Assembly (NCBI RefSeq): GCF_024508295.1
Contig: NZ_CP101990.1
Span: forward strand, 682,001 to 746,000
Reading direction: 5' to 3'
Source: Aeromicrobium duanguangcaii
Lineage (GTDB): Bacteria; Actinomycetota; Actinomycetes; Propionibacteriales; Nocardioidaceae
Length of the DNA stretch: 64,000 nucleotides
Positions within the stretch are counted from its first letter, which is position 1. Each line of letters starts with the position of its first letter. This document shows, in pieces, positions 18,203 to 27,851 of this stretch. A program made the position numbers and the translations under genes. Below the pieces are notes generated by a model. That model was not told where the DNA came from and did no database searches. It saw only the letters and a program-made list of their open reading frames with translations.

Positions 18203-19438
18203 ATGACCCCGACCGCCCGCACGACCGACGTCGCGGCGCTCGCGCTCGAGTACGGCGACCGGCTCGTCCTCGGCACGGTCCGCGACGTCCACACGGCCGT
18301 CGCGCACCGCGTCTTCGGCGCGACGCGGATCGTCGGCAGTCGCGTCCCCGAGGCGGTCCACGACGCGGTGGCCGGCTCGGTCTACGGCTCGCTCTCGCGC
18401 GTGCTGCGGGCCTCGGGCACCGCGGCGCGCTCCATGGCGGCGCGCGGGGTGGGGGCGCCCGTGGACGGGTCCCGTGTCGGTCGCCAGGTCCGCTCGGCGG
18501 TCAACGGGCTGGTCGGTGAGGAGCTGCGCCTGATGGGCGACCCCCAGGCGATCACCATGTCCCTGCGCCGCGACGGCACGGACATCGCGGCGACGCCGTG
18601 GAAGCTCCGCCAGGCCTATCCCGACGCGACCGGCCATCTGGTCGTCCTCGTTCACGGCCTGTGCGAGAACGACGAGTCCTGGCTGCGCCGCGGACCGAGC
18701 GTCACCTACGCCGAGCGCATCGCGGCGGACACCGAGGCCACGACCGTCCTGCTGCGCTACAACACCGGCTTGCACGTGTCGGAGAACGGTCAGCACCTCG
18801 ACGAGCTGCTGGAGCAGGTCGTCGCCAACTGGCCGGTCGCGGTGCACCGCATCACGCTCGTCGGGCACTCGATGGGCGGACTGGTCGTCCGCGCGGCCAC
18901 CAACCGCGCCACGGTCGCGGGGCACCTGTGGCCGCACCGGGTCGGCGACGTCGTCTGTCTCGGCACACCCCACGCCGGCGCGAACCTCGAGAAGGCCGCG
19001 CATCTGGGCTCGCGCATACTGCGTTTCTGGCCCCAGTCCACACCGTTCGGCGCGATCCGGGACTCCCGCTCGGCGGGCATCGTCGACCTGCGCCACGGGT
19101 ACATCTCGGCCGACGACTGGGAGGGTCAGGACCTCACGGCGCGGTGGGGGCTCGACCGCATCGCCGCGGCGCCGCTGGCCCATGCGGAGTACCACTTCGT
19201 GGCGGCCACGGTCGGAGCCGGTCGATGGCACCCGCTCGGCGCGGCCCTGGGCGACCTGATCGTGCACTTCTCCTCGGCCGCCGGGATCGGCCGGGACGGT
19301 CCCGTCGCGCAGGCCGCGCGGCTGGAGTACCTCCCGTCGGCGCACCACTTCGCCCTGCTGAACCATCCCCGTGTCGGCGACTGGCTGGTGGCCTGGATCA
19401 ACGCCAAGCCGCGCCAGACCCGCCGCCTGGGCTCCTGA
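18203..19438 (+). CDS. Alpha/beta hydrolase, PGAP1/lipase-like
   Basis: 411 residues. About 110 N-terminal residues are helical with no family recognised. An alpha/beta hydrolase domain follows with the oxyanion HG at 151-152 (VLVHGLCEN), nucleophile Ser223 in GHSMGG and the CLGTPHAGAN loop common to PGAP1-like lipases and triacylglycerol lipases. The catalytic His is probably in SAHHFALLNHP. No signal peptide, so probably cytosolic or membrane-associated. It may act on lipid esters; this is a family-level inference. Confidence 0.78.
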   Translation: MTPTARTTDVAALALEYGDRLVLGTVRDVHTAVAHRVFGATRIVGSRVPEAVHDAVAGSVYGSLSRVLRASGTAARSMAARGVGAPVDGSRVGRQVRSAVNGLVGEELRLMGDPQAITMSLRRDGTDIAATPWKLRQAYPDATGHLVVLVHGLCENDESWLRRGPSVTYAERIAADTEATTVLLRYNTGLHVSENGQHLDELLEQVVANWPVAVHRITLVGHSMGGLVVRAATNRATVAGHLWPHRVGDVVCLGTPHAGANLEKAAHLGSRILRFWPQSTPFGAIRDSRSAGIVDLRHGYISADDWEGQDLTARWGLDRIAAAPLAHAEYHFVAATVGAGRWHPLGAALGDLIVHFSSAAGIGRDGPVAQAARLEYLPSAHHFALLNHPRVGDWLVAWINAKPRQTRRLGS

Positions 19439-19447
19439 GCCTCGTCG

Positions 19448-19463
19448 TGTGAGACAGGTCACC
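19448..19463. promoter_or_regulatory. CRP-like site TGTGA-N6-TCACC
   Basis: One base off the TGTGA-N6-TCACA consensus of CRP/GlxR-type regulators. It lies ten bases after the hydrolase stop and about 50 bases upstream of the start predicted from the TAGGCT box at 19495-19500 for the SRPBCC pair. A weak single-site call. Confidence 0.35.
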
Positions 19464-19469
19464 CCCATC

Positions 19470-19486
19470 TGACACCCGGGGTGTCA
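19470..19486. promoter_or_regulatory. Perfect palindrome TGACACCC-G-GGGTGTCA
   Basis: Eight-base arms around one central base, ending eight bases before a TAGGCT -10-like box (19495-19500) of the SRPBCC operon. A repressor bound here would cover the -35 region. No adjacent regulator gene is seen. Confidence 0.5.
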
Positions 19487-19535
19487 CGGTCGGTTAGGCT
19501 CGCGGAGCACCGACCGACGAACCAGGGAGACGACT

Positions 19536-20015
19536 GTGGCGAACCGTGACGAGATCTCGGCGACGATCGACATCGAGGCGCCCCCGGAGCGGGTGTGGGA
19601 CCTGGTCAGCGACCCGGCCCAGATGCCGCGTTGGAGCCCGCAGTGCCGCAAGATGATCGTGCGCGGCAAGGGCCCGATCGGCGTCGGCACGACCACGATC
19701 AACATCAACCGCCGCGGTCCGCTGTTCTGGCCGACGCGCTCCAAGATCAAGGAGTTCGTCCCCGGCAAGCGCTTCGCCTTCAAGATCGCCGAGAACGGGA
19801 CCGTGTGGTCCTACGACCTCGAGCCCACCGCGACGGGCACGCGCCTGACCGAGAGCCGTCACGCCCCAGATGGTGTCTCGGCCGTCTCGAACCTCCTGAC
19901 CAGCAAGGTCCTGGGCGGCACCGACAACTTCGAGAACGAGCTCGAGGCCGGCATCCGCCAGACCCTCGAGCGGATCAAGGCCGCCGCCGAGGGCGGTGGG
20001 CCGGGAAAAGCCTGA
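19536..20015 (+). CDS. SRPBCC (START/Bet v 1-like) family protein
   Basis: 159 residues from a GTG with AGGGAGA upstream. The START-like helix-grip fold is recognised by IEAPPERVWDLVSDPAQMPRWSP at the N-terminus and by the strand TRLTESRH in the second half. Such proteins bind hydrophobic ligands or act as polyketide cyclases/dehydratases; no specific role can be read. It is closely related to the next gene, with which it forms a translationally coupled pair. Confidence 0.82.
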   Translation: MANRDEISATIDIEAPPERVWDLVSDPAQMPRWSPQCRKMIVRGKGPIGVGTTTININRRGPLFWPTRSKIKEFVPGKRFAFKIAENGTVWSYDLEPTATGTRLTESRHAPDGVSAVSNLLTSKVLGGTDNFENELEAGIRQTLERIKAAAEGGGPGKA

Positions 20016-20485
20016 GCGGCGCCGTTCCGCCGCTGCAGGCCTCGACCTTCATCGCGGCTCCGGTCGACCGGGTCTGGGACGTCCTGCAGGACCAGCGCCG
20101 CATGCGGCGCTGGAGCCCCGAGACGTGGGCGCAGCTCTTCCTGCCGCGCCGGCTGGCGCCGAACCAGCTCTCGTTGAACCTCAACCAGCGCAAGGCCTTC
20201 GTCTGGCCGACGCTGAGCCGGTACGTGGAGGTCGCCGCGCCCGAGCGGCTGGCGTTCCGCGTGTACGGGCCGGGCGCGCTCTGGTCCTACCGGCTCGAGC
20301 CGCAGGACGGCGGCACGCGGCTGGTCGTGCGCCGTGATCTGATCGGTGGCCGGCGCACGCTGCTCAGCCGTGTCGTCGCGACGCTGGCGCTCGGCGGGAT
20401 CGACGAGCACGACGACGAGCTGGTGGCCGGAATGGACCGGACCCTCGCGGCGATCGCGTCCGACGTCGCGGCGCGCGGCGCCTGA
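20012..20485 (+). CDS. SRPBCC family protein, paralogue of the preceding gene
   Basis: 157 residues if it starts at the CTG at 20012, which overlaps the previous stop in a CTGA arrangement. This frame has no ATG, GTG or TTG near the domain start; the next upstream ATG would run the protein through most of the previous gene. With the CTG start its length nearly equals its paralogue. The fold markers FIAAPVDRVWDVLQD, MRRWSPE and TRLVVRRD are the same set as in the preceding protein. Function unknown. A sequencing error at the start cannot be excluded. Confidence 0.75.
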   Translation: MSGAVPPLQASTFIAAPVDRVWDVLQDQRRMRRWSPETWAQLFLPRRLAPNQLSLNLNQRKAFVWPTLSRYVEVAAPERLAFRVYGPGALWSYRLEPQDGGTRLVVRRDLIGGRRTLLSRVVATLALGGIDEHDDELVAGMDRTLAAIASDVAARGA

Positions 20486-20490
20486 CGTGC

Positions 20491-20508
20491 TGTACGCCGA
20501 TGGCGAAC
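20491..20508. promoter_or_regulatory. ClgR-type operator upstream of clpP1
   Basis: TGTACGCCGATGGCGAAC fits, as I recall it, the corynebacterial ClgR consensus WNNWCGCYNANRGCGWWS at every position. ClgR activates clpP1-clpP2 in actinobacteria. The site is about 40 bases upstream of the TAGGGT -10 box, a suitable position for an activator. Confidence 0.6.
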
Positions 20509-20559
20509 ACGGGTGTCGGGCGCGTGTCTGTGTCCTCCGCGCGGTCTAGGGTCGGTGAC

Positions 20560-21159
20560 GTGAACGCACCCATGAACCCCCAGATGGCCGTCGAGGCGGG
20601 TCCCTCCGACCTCGACGGGCACATCTACAACCGTCTGCTGAAGGAACGCATCGTGTTCCTCGGCTCGGAGGTCCGCGACCAGAACGCGAACGCGATCTGC
20701 GCGCAGCTGCTGTTGCTGAACGCCGAGGACCCCGAGGCCGACGTGTACTTCTACATCAACAGCCCCGGCGGCTCCGTCGACGCGGGCATGGCGATGTACG
20801 ACACGATGCAGTTCATCTCGAACGACGTCGTCACCGTCGGCATGGGCCTGGCCGCCTCCATGGGCCAGTTCCTGCTCGCGGCGGGCACGGCCGGCAAGCG
20901 CTTCGCGCTGCCGCACACGCGCATCATGATGCACCAGCCCTCGGGCGGCATCGGTGGCTCGGCGTCGGACGTCAAGATCCAGGCCGAGCAGTCCATTCTG
21001 CTGAAGAAGCAGCTCAACGAGCTCCAGGCCAAGCACACCGGCCAGAGCGTCGAGCAGATCGAGGCCGACGCCGACCGTGACCGCTGGTTCACGCCCGCGC
21101 AGGCCAAGGAGTACGGACTGATCGACGAGATCGTCAACACGGCAGGAGACGTCCGATGA
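20560..21159 (+). CDS. clpP1: ATP-dependent Clp protease proteolytic subunit ClpP1
   Basis: 199 residues from the GTG at 20560. TAGGGT (20547-20552) lies seven bases before it, so the transcript may be leaderless; an ATG at 20500 is in frame but falls inside the ClgR-like operator, and ATGs at 20572 and 20584 are alternatives. Catalytic triad: Ser100 in GLAASMGQ, His125 in MMHQPSGG and Asp174 in DRDRWF. Forms a mixed ClpP1-ClpP2 tetradecamer with the next gene product, degrading substrates fed by ClpX or ClpC in the cytosol. The stop overlaps the clpP2 start (ATGA). Confidence 0.96.
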   Translation: MNAPMNPQMAVEAGPSDLDGHIYNRLLKERIVFLGSEVRDQNANAICAQLLLLNAEDPEADVYFYINSPGGSVDAGMAMYDTMQFISNDVVTVGMGLAASMGQFLLAAGTAGKRFALPHTRIMMHQPSGGIGGSASDVKIQAEQSILLKKQLNELQAKHTGQSVEQIEADADRDRWFTPAQAKEYGLIDEIVNTAGDVR

Positions 21160-21755
21160 GCTACTACATGCCGCAGTGGGAAGAGCGCACGTCCTACGGC
21201 TTCCGTCGGATCGACCCCTACACGAAGCTGTTCGAGGACCGCATCATCTTCCTCGGCACGCCGATCAGCGACGACGTCGCCAACGCGGTCACGGCCCAGC
21301 TGCTGTGCCTGCAGTCGATGGACCCCGACCGCGACATCAGCATCTACATCAACAGCCCGGGCGGCTCGTTCACCGCTCTCACGGCGATCTACGACACGAT
21401 GCGTTACATCAAGCCGGACGTGCAGACGTTCTGCCTGGGACAGGCCGCCTCGGCCGCCGCAGTGCTCCTCGCCGCCGGCACGCCGGGCAAGCGCTTCGCG
21501 CTGCCGAACAGCCGCATCCTGATCCACCAGCCCTACACCGAGGGCACCGGCGGTCAGATCTCGGACCTGGAGATCCAGGCCAACGAGATCCTCCGCATGC
21601 GTGAGCTGCTCGAGAAGATGCTCGCCGAGGCCTCGAACAAGACGGCCGAGGAGGTCAGCCGGGACGTCGAGCGCGACAAGATCCTGACGGCCGCCGGCGC
21701 TGTCGAGTACGGGATCATCGACCAGGTCCTGGACACGCTCAAGACCCCGCTCTGA
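21156..21755 (+). CDS. clpP2: ATP-dependent Clp protease proteolytic subunit ClpP2
   Basis: 199 residues. Second ClpP of the actinobacterial heteromeric protease. Triad Ser99 (GQAASAAAV), His124 (LIHQPYTEG) and Asp174 (VERDKILTA). The N-terminal tail SYYMPQWEERTS is typical of actinobacterial ClpP2. Overlap of four bases with clpP1 ensures coupled synthesis, needed for the 7+7 ring pair. A stable stem-loop separates it from clpX. Confidence 0.97.
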   Translation: MSYYMPQWEERTSYGFRRIDPYTKLFEDRIIFLGTPISDDVANAVTAQLLCLQSMDPDRDISIYINSPGGSFTALTAIYDTMRYIKPDVQTFCLGQAASAAAVLLAAGTPGKRFALPNSRILIHQPYTEGTGGQISDLEIQANEILRMRELLEKMLAEASNKTAEEVSRDVERDKILTAAGAVEYGIIDQVLDTLKTPL

Positions 21756-21789
21756 GCGACACGCCTCGACGCAAACGCCGGTGACGGCT

Positions 21790-21822
21790 CCCCCACGGTG
21801 CACAGCTGTGGCATCGTGGGGG
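21790..21822 (+). other. Stem-loop between clpP2 and clpX
   Basis: CCCCCACG (21790-21797) pairs with CGTGGGGG (21815-21822), with the self-complementary CACAGCTGTG inside the loop. It lies about 35 bases after the clpP2 stop and 31 bases before the clpX ATG. There is no T-run, so it could be a weak terminator, an attenuator setting clpX level, or an RNA processing site. Confidence 0.45.
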
Positions 21823-21853
21823 GACCGTTCGGAAACGACAGGAAAACACACGC

Positions 21854-23122
<1,269 letters not shown>

Positions 23123-23142
23123 CTTCCTTGTAGCGTCGACCC

Positions 23143-24300
23143 ATGGTCGACATCACGCTGCTCGGAGCCACCGGATTCACCGGCGGACTCACCGCCGATT
23201 ATCTTGCCGTCCATCTGCCCGAGGACGCCTCCTGGGCGATCGCCGGGCGCAACCGCGCCAAGCTCGAGCAGGTGGCCGCGCGGATCGCCGCCACCGGTCG
23301 TGTGGTGCCCGAGATCGTCATCGCGGACCTGGCCGATCCGGAGTCGATGGCGAAGATGGCCACCGACACCCGCGTCCTGATCAGCACGGTCGGCCCGTAC
23401 CTCCAGCACGGCGAGCCGGCCGTCAAGGCGGCCGCCGAGGCGGGCATCGACTACGTCGACCTGACCGGCGAGCCGCAGTTCGTCGACGAGATGTGGCTGA
23501 AGTACCACGAGACCGCCGTTCGCACGGGCGCCCGGCTCGTGCACGCCTGCGGCTTCGACTCGATCCCGTACGACCTCGGCGTGCTCTACACGGTCGACCA
23601 GCTGCCGGCGGGCGTCCCGCTGATGATCCGCGGCTACATCCGCGCCAAGGCCACCTTCTCGGCCGGGACGTACCACTCCGCCGTGGGCCAGATCGCGCAG
23701 TTCCGTCAGTCGCAGGCCGCCGCCAAGCAGCGCAGCGCCCGCGAGGCGCGTCCCACCGGGCGCCGGATCCGCGGTGGGGGACACATCGGGCGGGCCGAGC
23801 CGCCGGTCAAGGGCTTCGGGGTCCCGCTGCCCACGATCGACCCGCAGATCGTGTTGCGCTCGGCGCGAGCCCTCGAGCGCTACGGCCCGGAGTTCACGTA
23901 CGAGCACTATGCCCACTTCCGGACCCGCCGGATGATGGCCCTGGCCGCGCCGGTGCTGGCGGCGATCGCGGTGGGTGCCCAGATCCCGCCCGTGCGCGCC
24001 GCGCTGCTGAAGATCAAGGCGTCGGGGGACGGGCCGTCCGAGGAGCAGCGTGCCGGATCTTGGTTCACCCTGACGCTGGTGGGCCACGGCAGCGACACCA
24101 AGGTCGTCACCACGGTGCGCGGCGGCGACCCGGGCTACACCGAGACCGCCAAGATGCTGGCGGAGTCGGCGATGTGCCTGGCCTATGACGACCTGCCCGA
24201 CGTCTCGGGTCAGACCACCACGGCGGTCGCGATGGGCTCGGCGCTGATCACCCGGTTGCAGAACTCCGGGATCGACTTCTCCACCTCGACCGTCGACTGA
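23143..24300 (+). CDS. Saccharopine dehydrogenase-like / trans-acting enoyl reductase family protein
   Basis: 385 residues. The N-terminal Rossmann motif GATGFTGG (about residues 8-15) and AGRNRAKL are those of the Rv2449c/Rv2953 family; Rv2953 is a trans-acting enoyl reductase of phthiocerol/phenolphthiocerol synthesis, while Rv2449c, next to valS in M. tuberculosis, has no assigned substrate. The same position here (between clpX and valS) makes it the Rv2449c orthologue. A HACGFDSIPYDLG segment is also characteristic. TAGCGT (23131-23136) precedes the ATG by six bases. Confidence 0.82.
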   Translation: MVDITLLGATGFTGGLTADYLAVHLPEDASWAIAGRNRAKLEQVAARIAATGRVVPEIVIADLADPESMAKMATDTRVLISTVGPYLQHGEPAVKAAAEAGIDYVDLTGEPQFVDEMWLKYHETAVRTGARLVHACGFDSIPYDLGVLYTVDQLPAGVPLMIRGYIRAKATFSAGTYHSAVGQIAQFRQSQAAAKQRSAREARPTGRRIRGGGHIGRAEPPVKGFGVPLPTIDPQIVLRSARALERYGPEFTYEHYAHFRTRRMMALAAPVLAAIAVGAQIPPVRAALLKIKASGDGPSEEQRAGSWFTLTLVGHGSDTKVVTTVRGGDPGYTETAKMLAESAMCLAYDDLPDVSGQTTTAVAMGSALITRLQNSGIDFSTSTVD

Positions 24301-24308
24301 CCCAGCCC

Positions 24309-24367
24309 AGATTTGCTCTCATTCCACCCTTTGAATCGGGTTCGAAGGTGAGTTTGGGAGCAAATCT
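24309..24367. repeat. Long inverted repeat between convergent genes
   Basis: AGATTTGCTC (24309-24318) is the exact complement of GAGCAAATCT (24358-24367), and three further pairs extend the stem inward with one wobble. An imperfect second hairpin (around TTTGAATCGGGTTCGAA) lies inside. Placed between convergent stops, it is probably a bidirectional terminator. It is notably AT-rich for this genome. Confidence 0.5.
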
Positions 24368-24376
24368 CGGGAGGGG

Positions 24377-25144
24377 TCAGGCGACGACGACGTCGACCCC
24401 GGCCTCGTGCAGCATGGCGCGGTCCTGCGCCCGGATGCCGTCGTCGGTGACGACGACGGTGACCTGGTCGAGGTCGGCGAACGAGAAGACCTGGTGCGGC
24501 CCGAACTTGGTGGAGTCGGCCAGCACGACCCGGGTCCGGGCGGAGCCGACGAGGGCGCGCTTGACGGCGGCCTCGTCGGAGTCGGGGGTGCTGAAGCCGT
24601 GGTCGGCGGTGATCCCGTTGGTGCCCAGGAAGGCCACGTCGGCGCGCGTGGACGCCAAGGTCTCGACCGTGCGCTGACCGACCGCGACGCCGGTGACGTC
24701 GCGGACGCGGCCGCCGATGGTGTGCAGGGCGATGCCCTCGTGGCCGAGCAGCTGGTGGGCGATCGCGACGCTGTGCGTCAGGACGGTCAGGCGCAGATCG
24801 GCCGGCAGGGCCGCGACCAGGTGGGCCACGGTGCTGCCGCCGTCGAGCAGGACGCTGCCACCGGCCGGCGGCAGGAACGCCAGCGCGGCGGCGGCGATCC
24901 TGGCCTTGAGGTCGGGCCGCTCGGAGGTGCGCTGCGACAGGCTCGGCTCGATCCGCGAGTAGGCCGAGGACAGCACGGCGCCGCCGTGGACCCGTCGGGC
25001 CGTTCCCGCTCGCTCCAGCACCGTGAGGTCGCGTCGGATGGTCTCGGTCGAGACCTTGAGATGGTGAGCGACCTCATTGACCGCGACCCGCCCATGGCGC
25101 TCCAGCATTTCCGTGAGAAACAGCTGACGTTCGGCGGCGTACAC
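24377..25144 (-). CDS. DeoR-family transcriptional regulator
   Basis: 255 residues from a GTG with GGAGG upstream. N-terminal helix-turn-helix typical of DeoR (ERQLFLTEMLERHGRVAVNE, then VSTETIRRDL with RVHGGA). The C-terminal sugar-phosphate-sensing domain has LDGGSTVAHL, FLGTNGI and LADSTKFG. Such regulators repress sugar or polyol genes and release on binding a phosphorylated sugar. No sugar gene is adjacent, so its targets are elsewhere or it acts on its own promoter. Convergent with the oxidoreductase gene. Confidence 0.92.
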   Translation of the reverse strand: MYAAERQLFLTEMLERHGRVAVNEVAHHLKVSTETIRRDLTVLERAGTARRVHGGAVLSSAYSRIEPSLSQRTSERPDLKARIAAAALAFLPPAGGSVLLDGGSTVAHLVAALPADLRLTVLTHSVAIAHQLLGHEGIALHTIGGRVRDVTGVAVGQRTVETLASTRADVAFLGTNGITADHGFSTPDSDEAAVKRALVGSARTRVVLADSTKFGPHQVFSFADLDQVTVVVTDDGIRAQDRAMLHEAGVDVVVA

Positions 25145-25203
25145 CCCTGACCTCCCCGATGATCGTGTGGGTTCGTGTGGGTTCCCTCGGAGACTACGCC
25201 CCC

Positions 25204-27780
25204 TCAGGCGTCCGCGAGTGTGGTTTCGACGCGCAGCGCGTCACCCTCGGCCTCCGCGGTGGCGAAGTCGCCCACCACCCGACCCGCGGCCCGCAGGTCC
25301 GGCACGGCGGCCTCGAGCAGCTCGAGGGAGGCACGCGGGCCCGACACGGTGACCTGGGTGACCTCGGTGCGCTGGCTGACCTTCGCGGTGGACTTGGCGC
25401 CGCGGATGCCCGCCAGCGCCTCGCCGGCGATGGCCAGCAGGCGGCCGTCGAACGGCTCGGTCCCGAGGTCCTCGGTCGTCGGCCACGGGGCACGGTGGAT
25501 CGAGCCCTCCTGCCACCACGACCAGACCTCCTCGGTCACGTAGGGAAGGAACGGCGCGAGCAGCCGCAGCTGGACCGACAGCGCCAGCACGAACGTGGCC
25601 TTCGCCGACGTGCCCGACTCGTCCTCGCGACGCGCGCGCTCCTTGACCAGCTCCAGGTAGTCGTCGCAGAAGTCCCAGAAGAACTTCTCGGTGACCTCGA
25701 GGGCCGACGTGTAGTCGTAGCCCTCGAAGTGACCCGTCGCCGCCTCGACGACGTCGCGCAGCCGGGTCAGCAGGGCCCGGTCGAGCGGCTCGGTGACCAG
25801 CGAGAAGTCGAGCAGGGACGCGTCGGCGCCCAGGCCGTACTGGTCCTCCGGTGCCACCACGAACTTGCTCGCGTTGAGCACCTTCATCGCCAGGCGGCGG
25901 CCGACCTTCATCTGGGTCTCGTCGAACGGCGAGTCGGCGCCGGCACGGGCGCCCGCGGCACGCCAGCGGACCGCGTCGGCGCCGAACTTCTGGAGGATCT
26001 CGTCGGGGACCACGACGTTGCCCTTGGACTTGCTCATCTTCTTGCGATCGGGGTCGACCACGAAGCCCGACAGCGCCGTGTGCTTCCACGGGACATGGCC
26101 GAACTCCTGGTTCGACCGCACGACCGTCGAGAACAGCCAGGTGCGGATGATGTCGTGGCCCTGGGGACGCAGGTCCATCGGGAAGGTGCGCTCGAACAGG
26201 TCCAGGTCACGCTCCCAGCCACAGACCAGCTGAGGCGTCAGCGAGGACGTGGCCCACGTGTCGAGCACGTCGGGGTCGGCGATGAAGCCGCCGGGCTGTC
26301 CGCGCTGCGACTCGTCGAAGCCGGCCGGGGGCTGCGACGCGGGGTCGACCGGCAGGTCGTACTCGGGCGCGAGGAGCGGGTTCTCGTAGTCGGGCTCGCC
26401 GTCCTCGTCCAGCAGGTACCAGACGGGGAACGGGATGCCGAAGAACCGCTGACGGCTGACCAGCCAGTCGCCGTTGAGTCCCTCGATCCAGTTGGTGTAC
26501 CGCGACTGCATGTAGCCGGGGTGCCAGTCGATGTCGTTGCCGAGCTCGACCAGCTGCTGACGCAGCTCGGCGTCGCGGCCGCCGTTCTTGATGTACCACT
26601 GGCGCGTGGACACGATCTCGAGCGGCTTGTCGCCACGCTCGTAGAAGTTGGCCATGCGCTGCGTCGGGGTGGGCTCCCCGTCGAGGTCGCCGGACTCCTT
26701 CAGCGCCGCGGCGATCGCCTCGCGGGCGCTGAACGCGGTCTTGCCGGCCAGCTCGGCGTACACGGACTCGCCGGGGCCGCCGACGATCCACTCGGGCACC
26801 TCGCGCAGGATGCGGCCGTCGCGGCCGATCACGGTGCGGTTGGGCAGGTCGAACTCGCGCCACCACTGGACGTCGGTCAGGTCGCCGAAGGTGCAGCAGT
26901 GGACGATGCCCGAGCCCTTCTCGGGATCGGCCAGGGTGTGCGCCAGGACGGGCACCTCGACGCCGAAGATCGGCGAGTGGGCGGTCGTGCCGAACAGGTG
27001 CTGGTACCGCTCGTCGTCCGGGTGCGCGATCAGCGCGACGGCGGCGGGGGTCAGCTCGGGACGCGTGGTCTCGATGTAGACCTTCTGGCCGTCGGCCAGG
27101 TGGTACGAGACGCGGTAGTAGTGACCCGGGTAGTCGCGAGCCTCGAGCTCGGCCTGCGCCACGGCGGTCTGGTAGGTCACGTCCCACATGGTGGGGGCGT
27201 CCTGGCTGTACGCCTCGCCGCGCGTCAGGTTGCGCAGGAACGCGCGCTGGCTCGTGGTCTGGGCGTCGTGGCCGATGGTCGTGTAGGTCTGCGACCAGTC
27301 GACCGAGAGGCCCAGGGTGCGCCAGAGCTTCTCGAAGACCTGCTCGTCACGCTCGACCAGCTCGCTGCACAGCTCGATGAAGTTGCGGCGGCTGATCGGG
27401 ATCTGCTTCTTGGGGTCCGGCTTGGCCGGAGGGGTGAAGTCGGGGTCGTACGGCAGCGAGGGGTCGCAGCGGACGCCGTAGTAGTTCTGCACGCGGCGCT
27501 CGGTGGGCAGGCCGTTGTCGTCCCAGCCCATCGGGTAGAAGACCTCGTACCCGCGCATGCGCTTGTACCGCGCCATGAGGTCGGTGTGCGTGTAGCTGAA
27601 GACGTGACCCACGTGCAGCGATCCGGAGACGGTCGGTGGCGGGGTGTCGATCGAGTACACCTGCTCGCGCGTCTTGGTCCGGTCGAAGGCGTAGGTGCCC
27701 TGCTCGGCCCATACGCCCACCCACTTCTCCTCGAGACCTTCGAGGACGGGCTTCTCGGGAACGCGGTTCTGTGTGGTCAC
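25204..27780 (-). CDS. valS: Valine--tRNA ligase
   Basis: 858 residues from the GTG at 27780. Class I synthetase: HVGH at 56-59 (HIGH signature), the editing CP1 domain in the middle, and KMSKS at 581-585. A C-terminal coiled-coil arm follows ([16 protein letters not shown]), normal for ValRS. TAGAAT (27789-27794) lies eight bases before the GTG and no ribosome binding site is seen, so the message is probably leaderless. No T-box leader is present in the 71-base upstream gap. Confidence 0.97.
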   Translation of the reverse strand: MTTQNRVPEKPVLEGLEEKWVGVWAEQGTYAFDRTKTREQVYSIDTPPPTVSGSLHVGHVFSYTHTDLMARYKRMRGYEVFYPMGWDDNGLPTERRVQNYYGVRCDPSLPYDPDFTPPAKPDPKKQIPISRRNFIELCSELVERDEQVFEKLWRTLGLSVDWSQTYTTIGHDAQTTSQRAFLRNLTRGEAYSQDAPTMWDVTYQTAVAQAELEARDYPGHYYRVSYHLADGQKVYIETTRPELTPAAVALIAHPDDERYQHLFGTTAHSPIFGVEVPVLAHTLADPEKGSGIVHCCTFGDLTDVQWWREFDLPNRTVIGRDGRILREVPEWIVGGPGESVYAELAGKTAFSAREAIAAALKESGDLDGEPTPTQRMANFYERGDKPLEIVSTRQWYIKNGGRDAELRQQLVELGNDIDWHPGYMQSRYTNWIEGLNGDWLVSRQRFFGIPFPVWYLLDEDGEPDYENPLLAPEYDLPVDPASQPPAGFDESQRGQPGGFIADPDVLDTWATSSLTPQLVCGWERDLDLFERTFPMDLRPQGHDIIRTWLFSTVVRSNQEFGHVPWKHTALSGFVVDPDRKKMSKSKGNVVVPDEILQKFGADAVRWRAAGARAGADSPFDETQMKVGRRLAMKVLNASKFVVAPEDQYGLGADASLLDFSLVTEPLDRALLTRLRDVVEAATGHFEGYDYTSALEVTEKFFWDFCDDYLELVKERARREDESGTSAKATFVLALSVQLRLLAPFLPYVTEEVWSWWQEGSIHRAPWPTTEDLGTEPFDGRLLAIAGEALAGIRGAKSTAKVSQRTEVTQVTVSGPRASLELLEAAVPDLRAAGRVVGDFATAEAEGDALRVETTLADA

Positions 27781-27851
27781 AAGCGCCGATTCTACGTGGG
27801 TCGACAGGTGAGTCGTGCCACGCGGCGGGCACGATGGTCCCAGGAGGCCAG
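27781..27851. promoter_or_regulatory. Divergent promoter region, valS / NUDIX-GNAT gene
   Basis: 71 bases between divergent starts. On the minus strand TAGAAT (27789-27794) is the likely valS -10. The plus-strand gene has AGGAGG (27842-27847) as a clear ribosome binding site. Too short for a T-box or other long leader. Confidence 0.5.

Noticed and set aside
27781..27851. T-box or other aminoacyl-tRNA leader before valS
   Set aside because: The gap is only 71 bases and the -10 box lies eight bases from the start codon, leaving no leader RNA.
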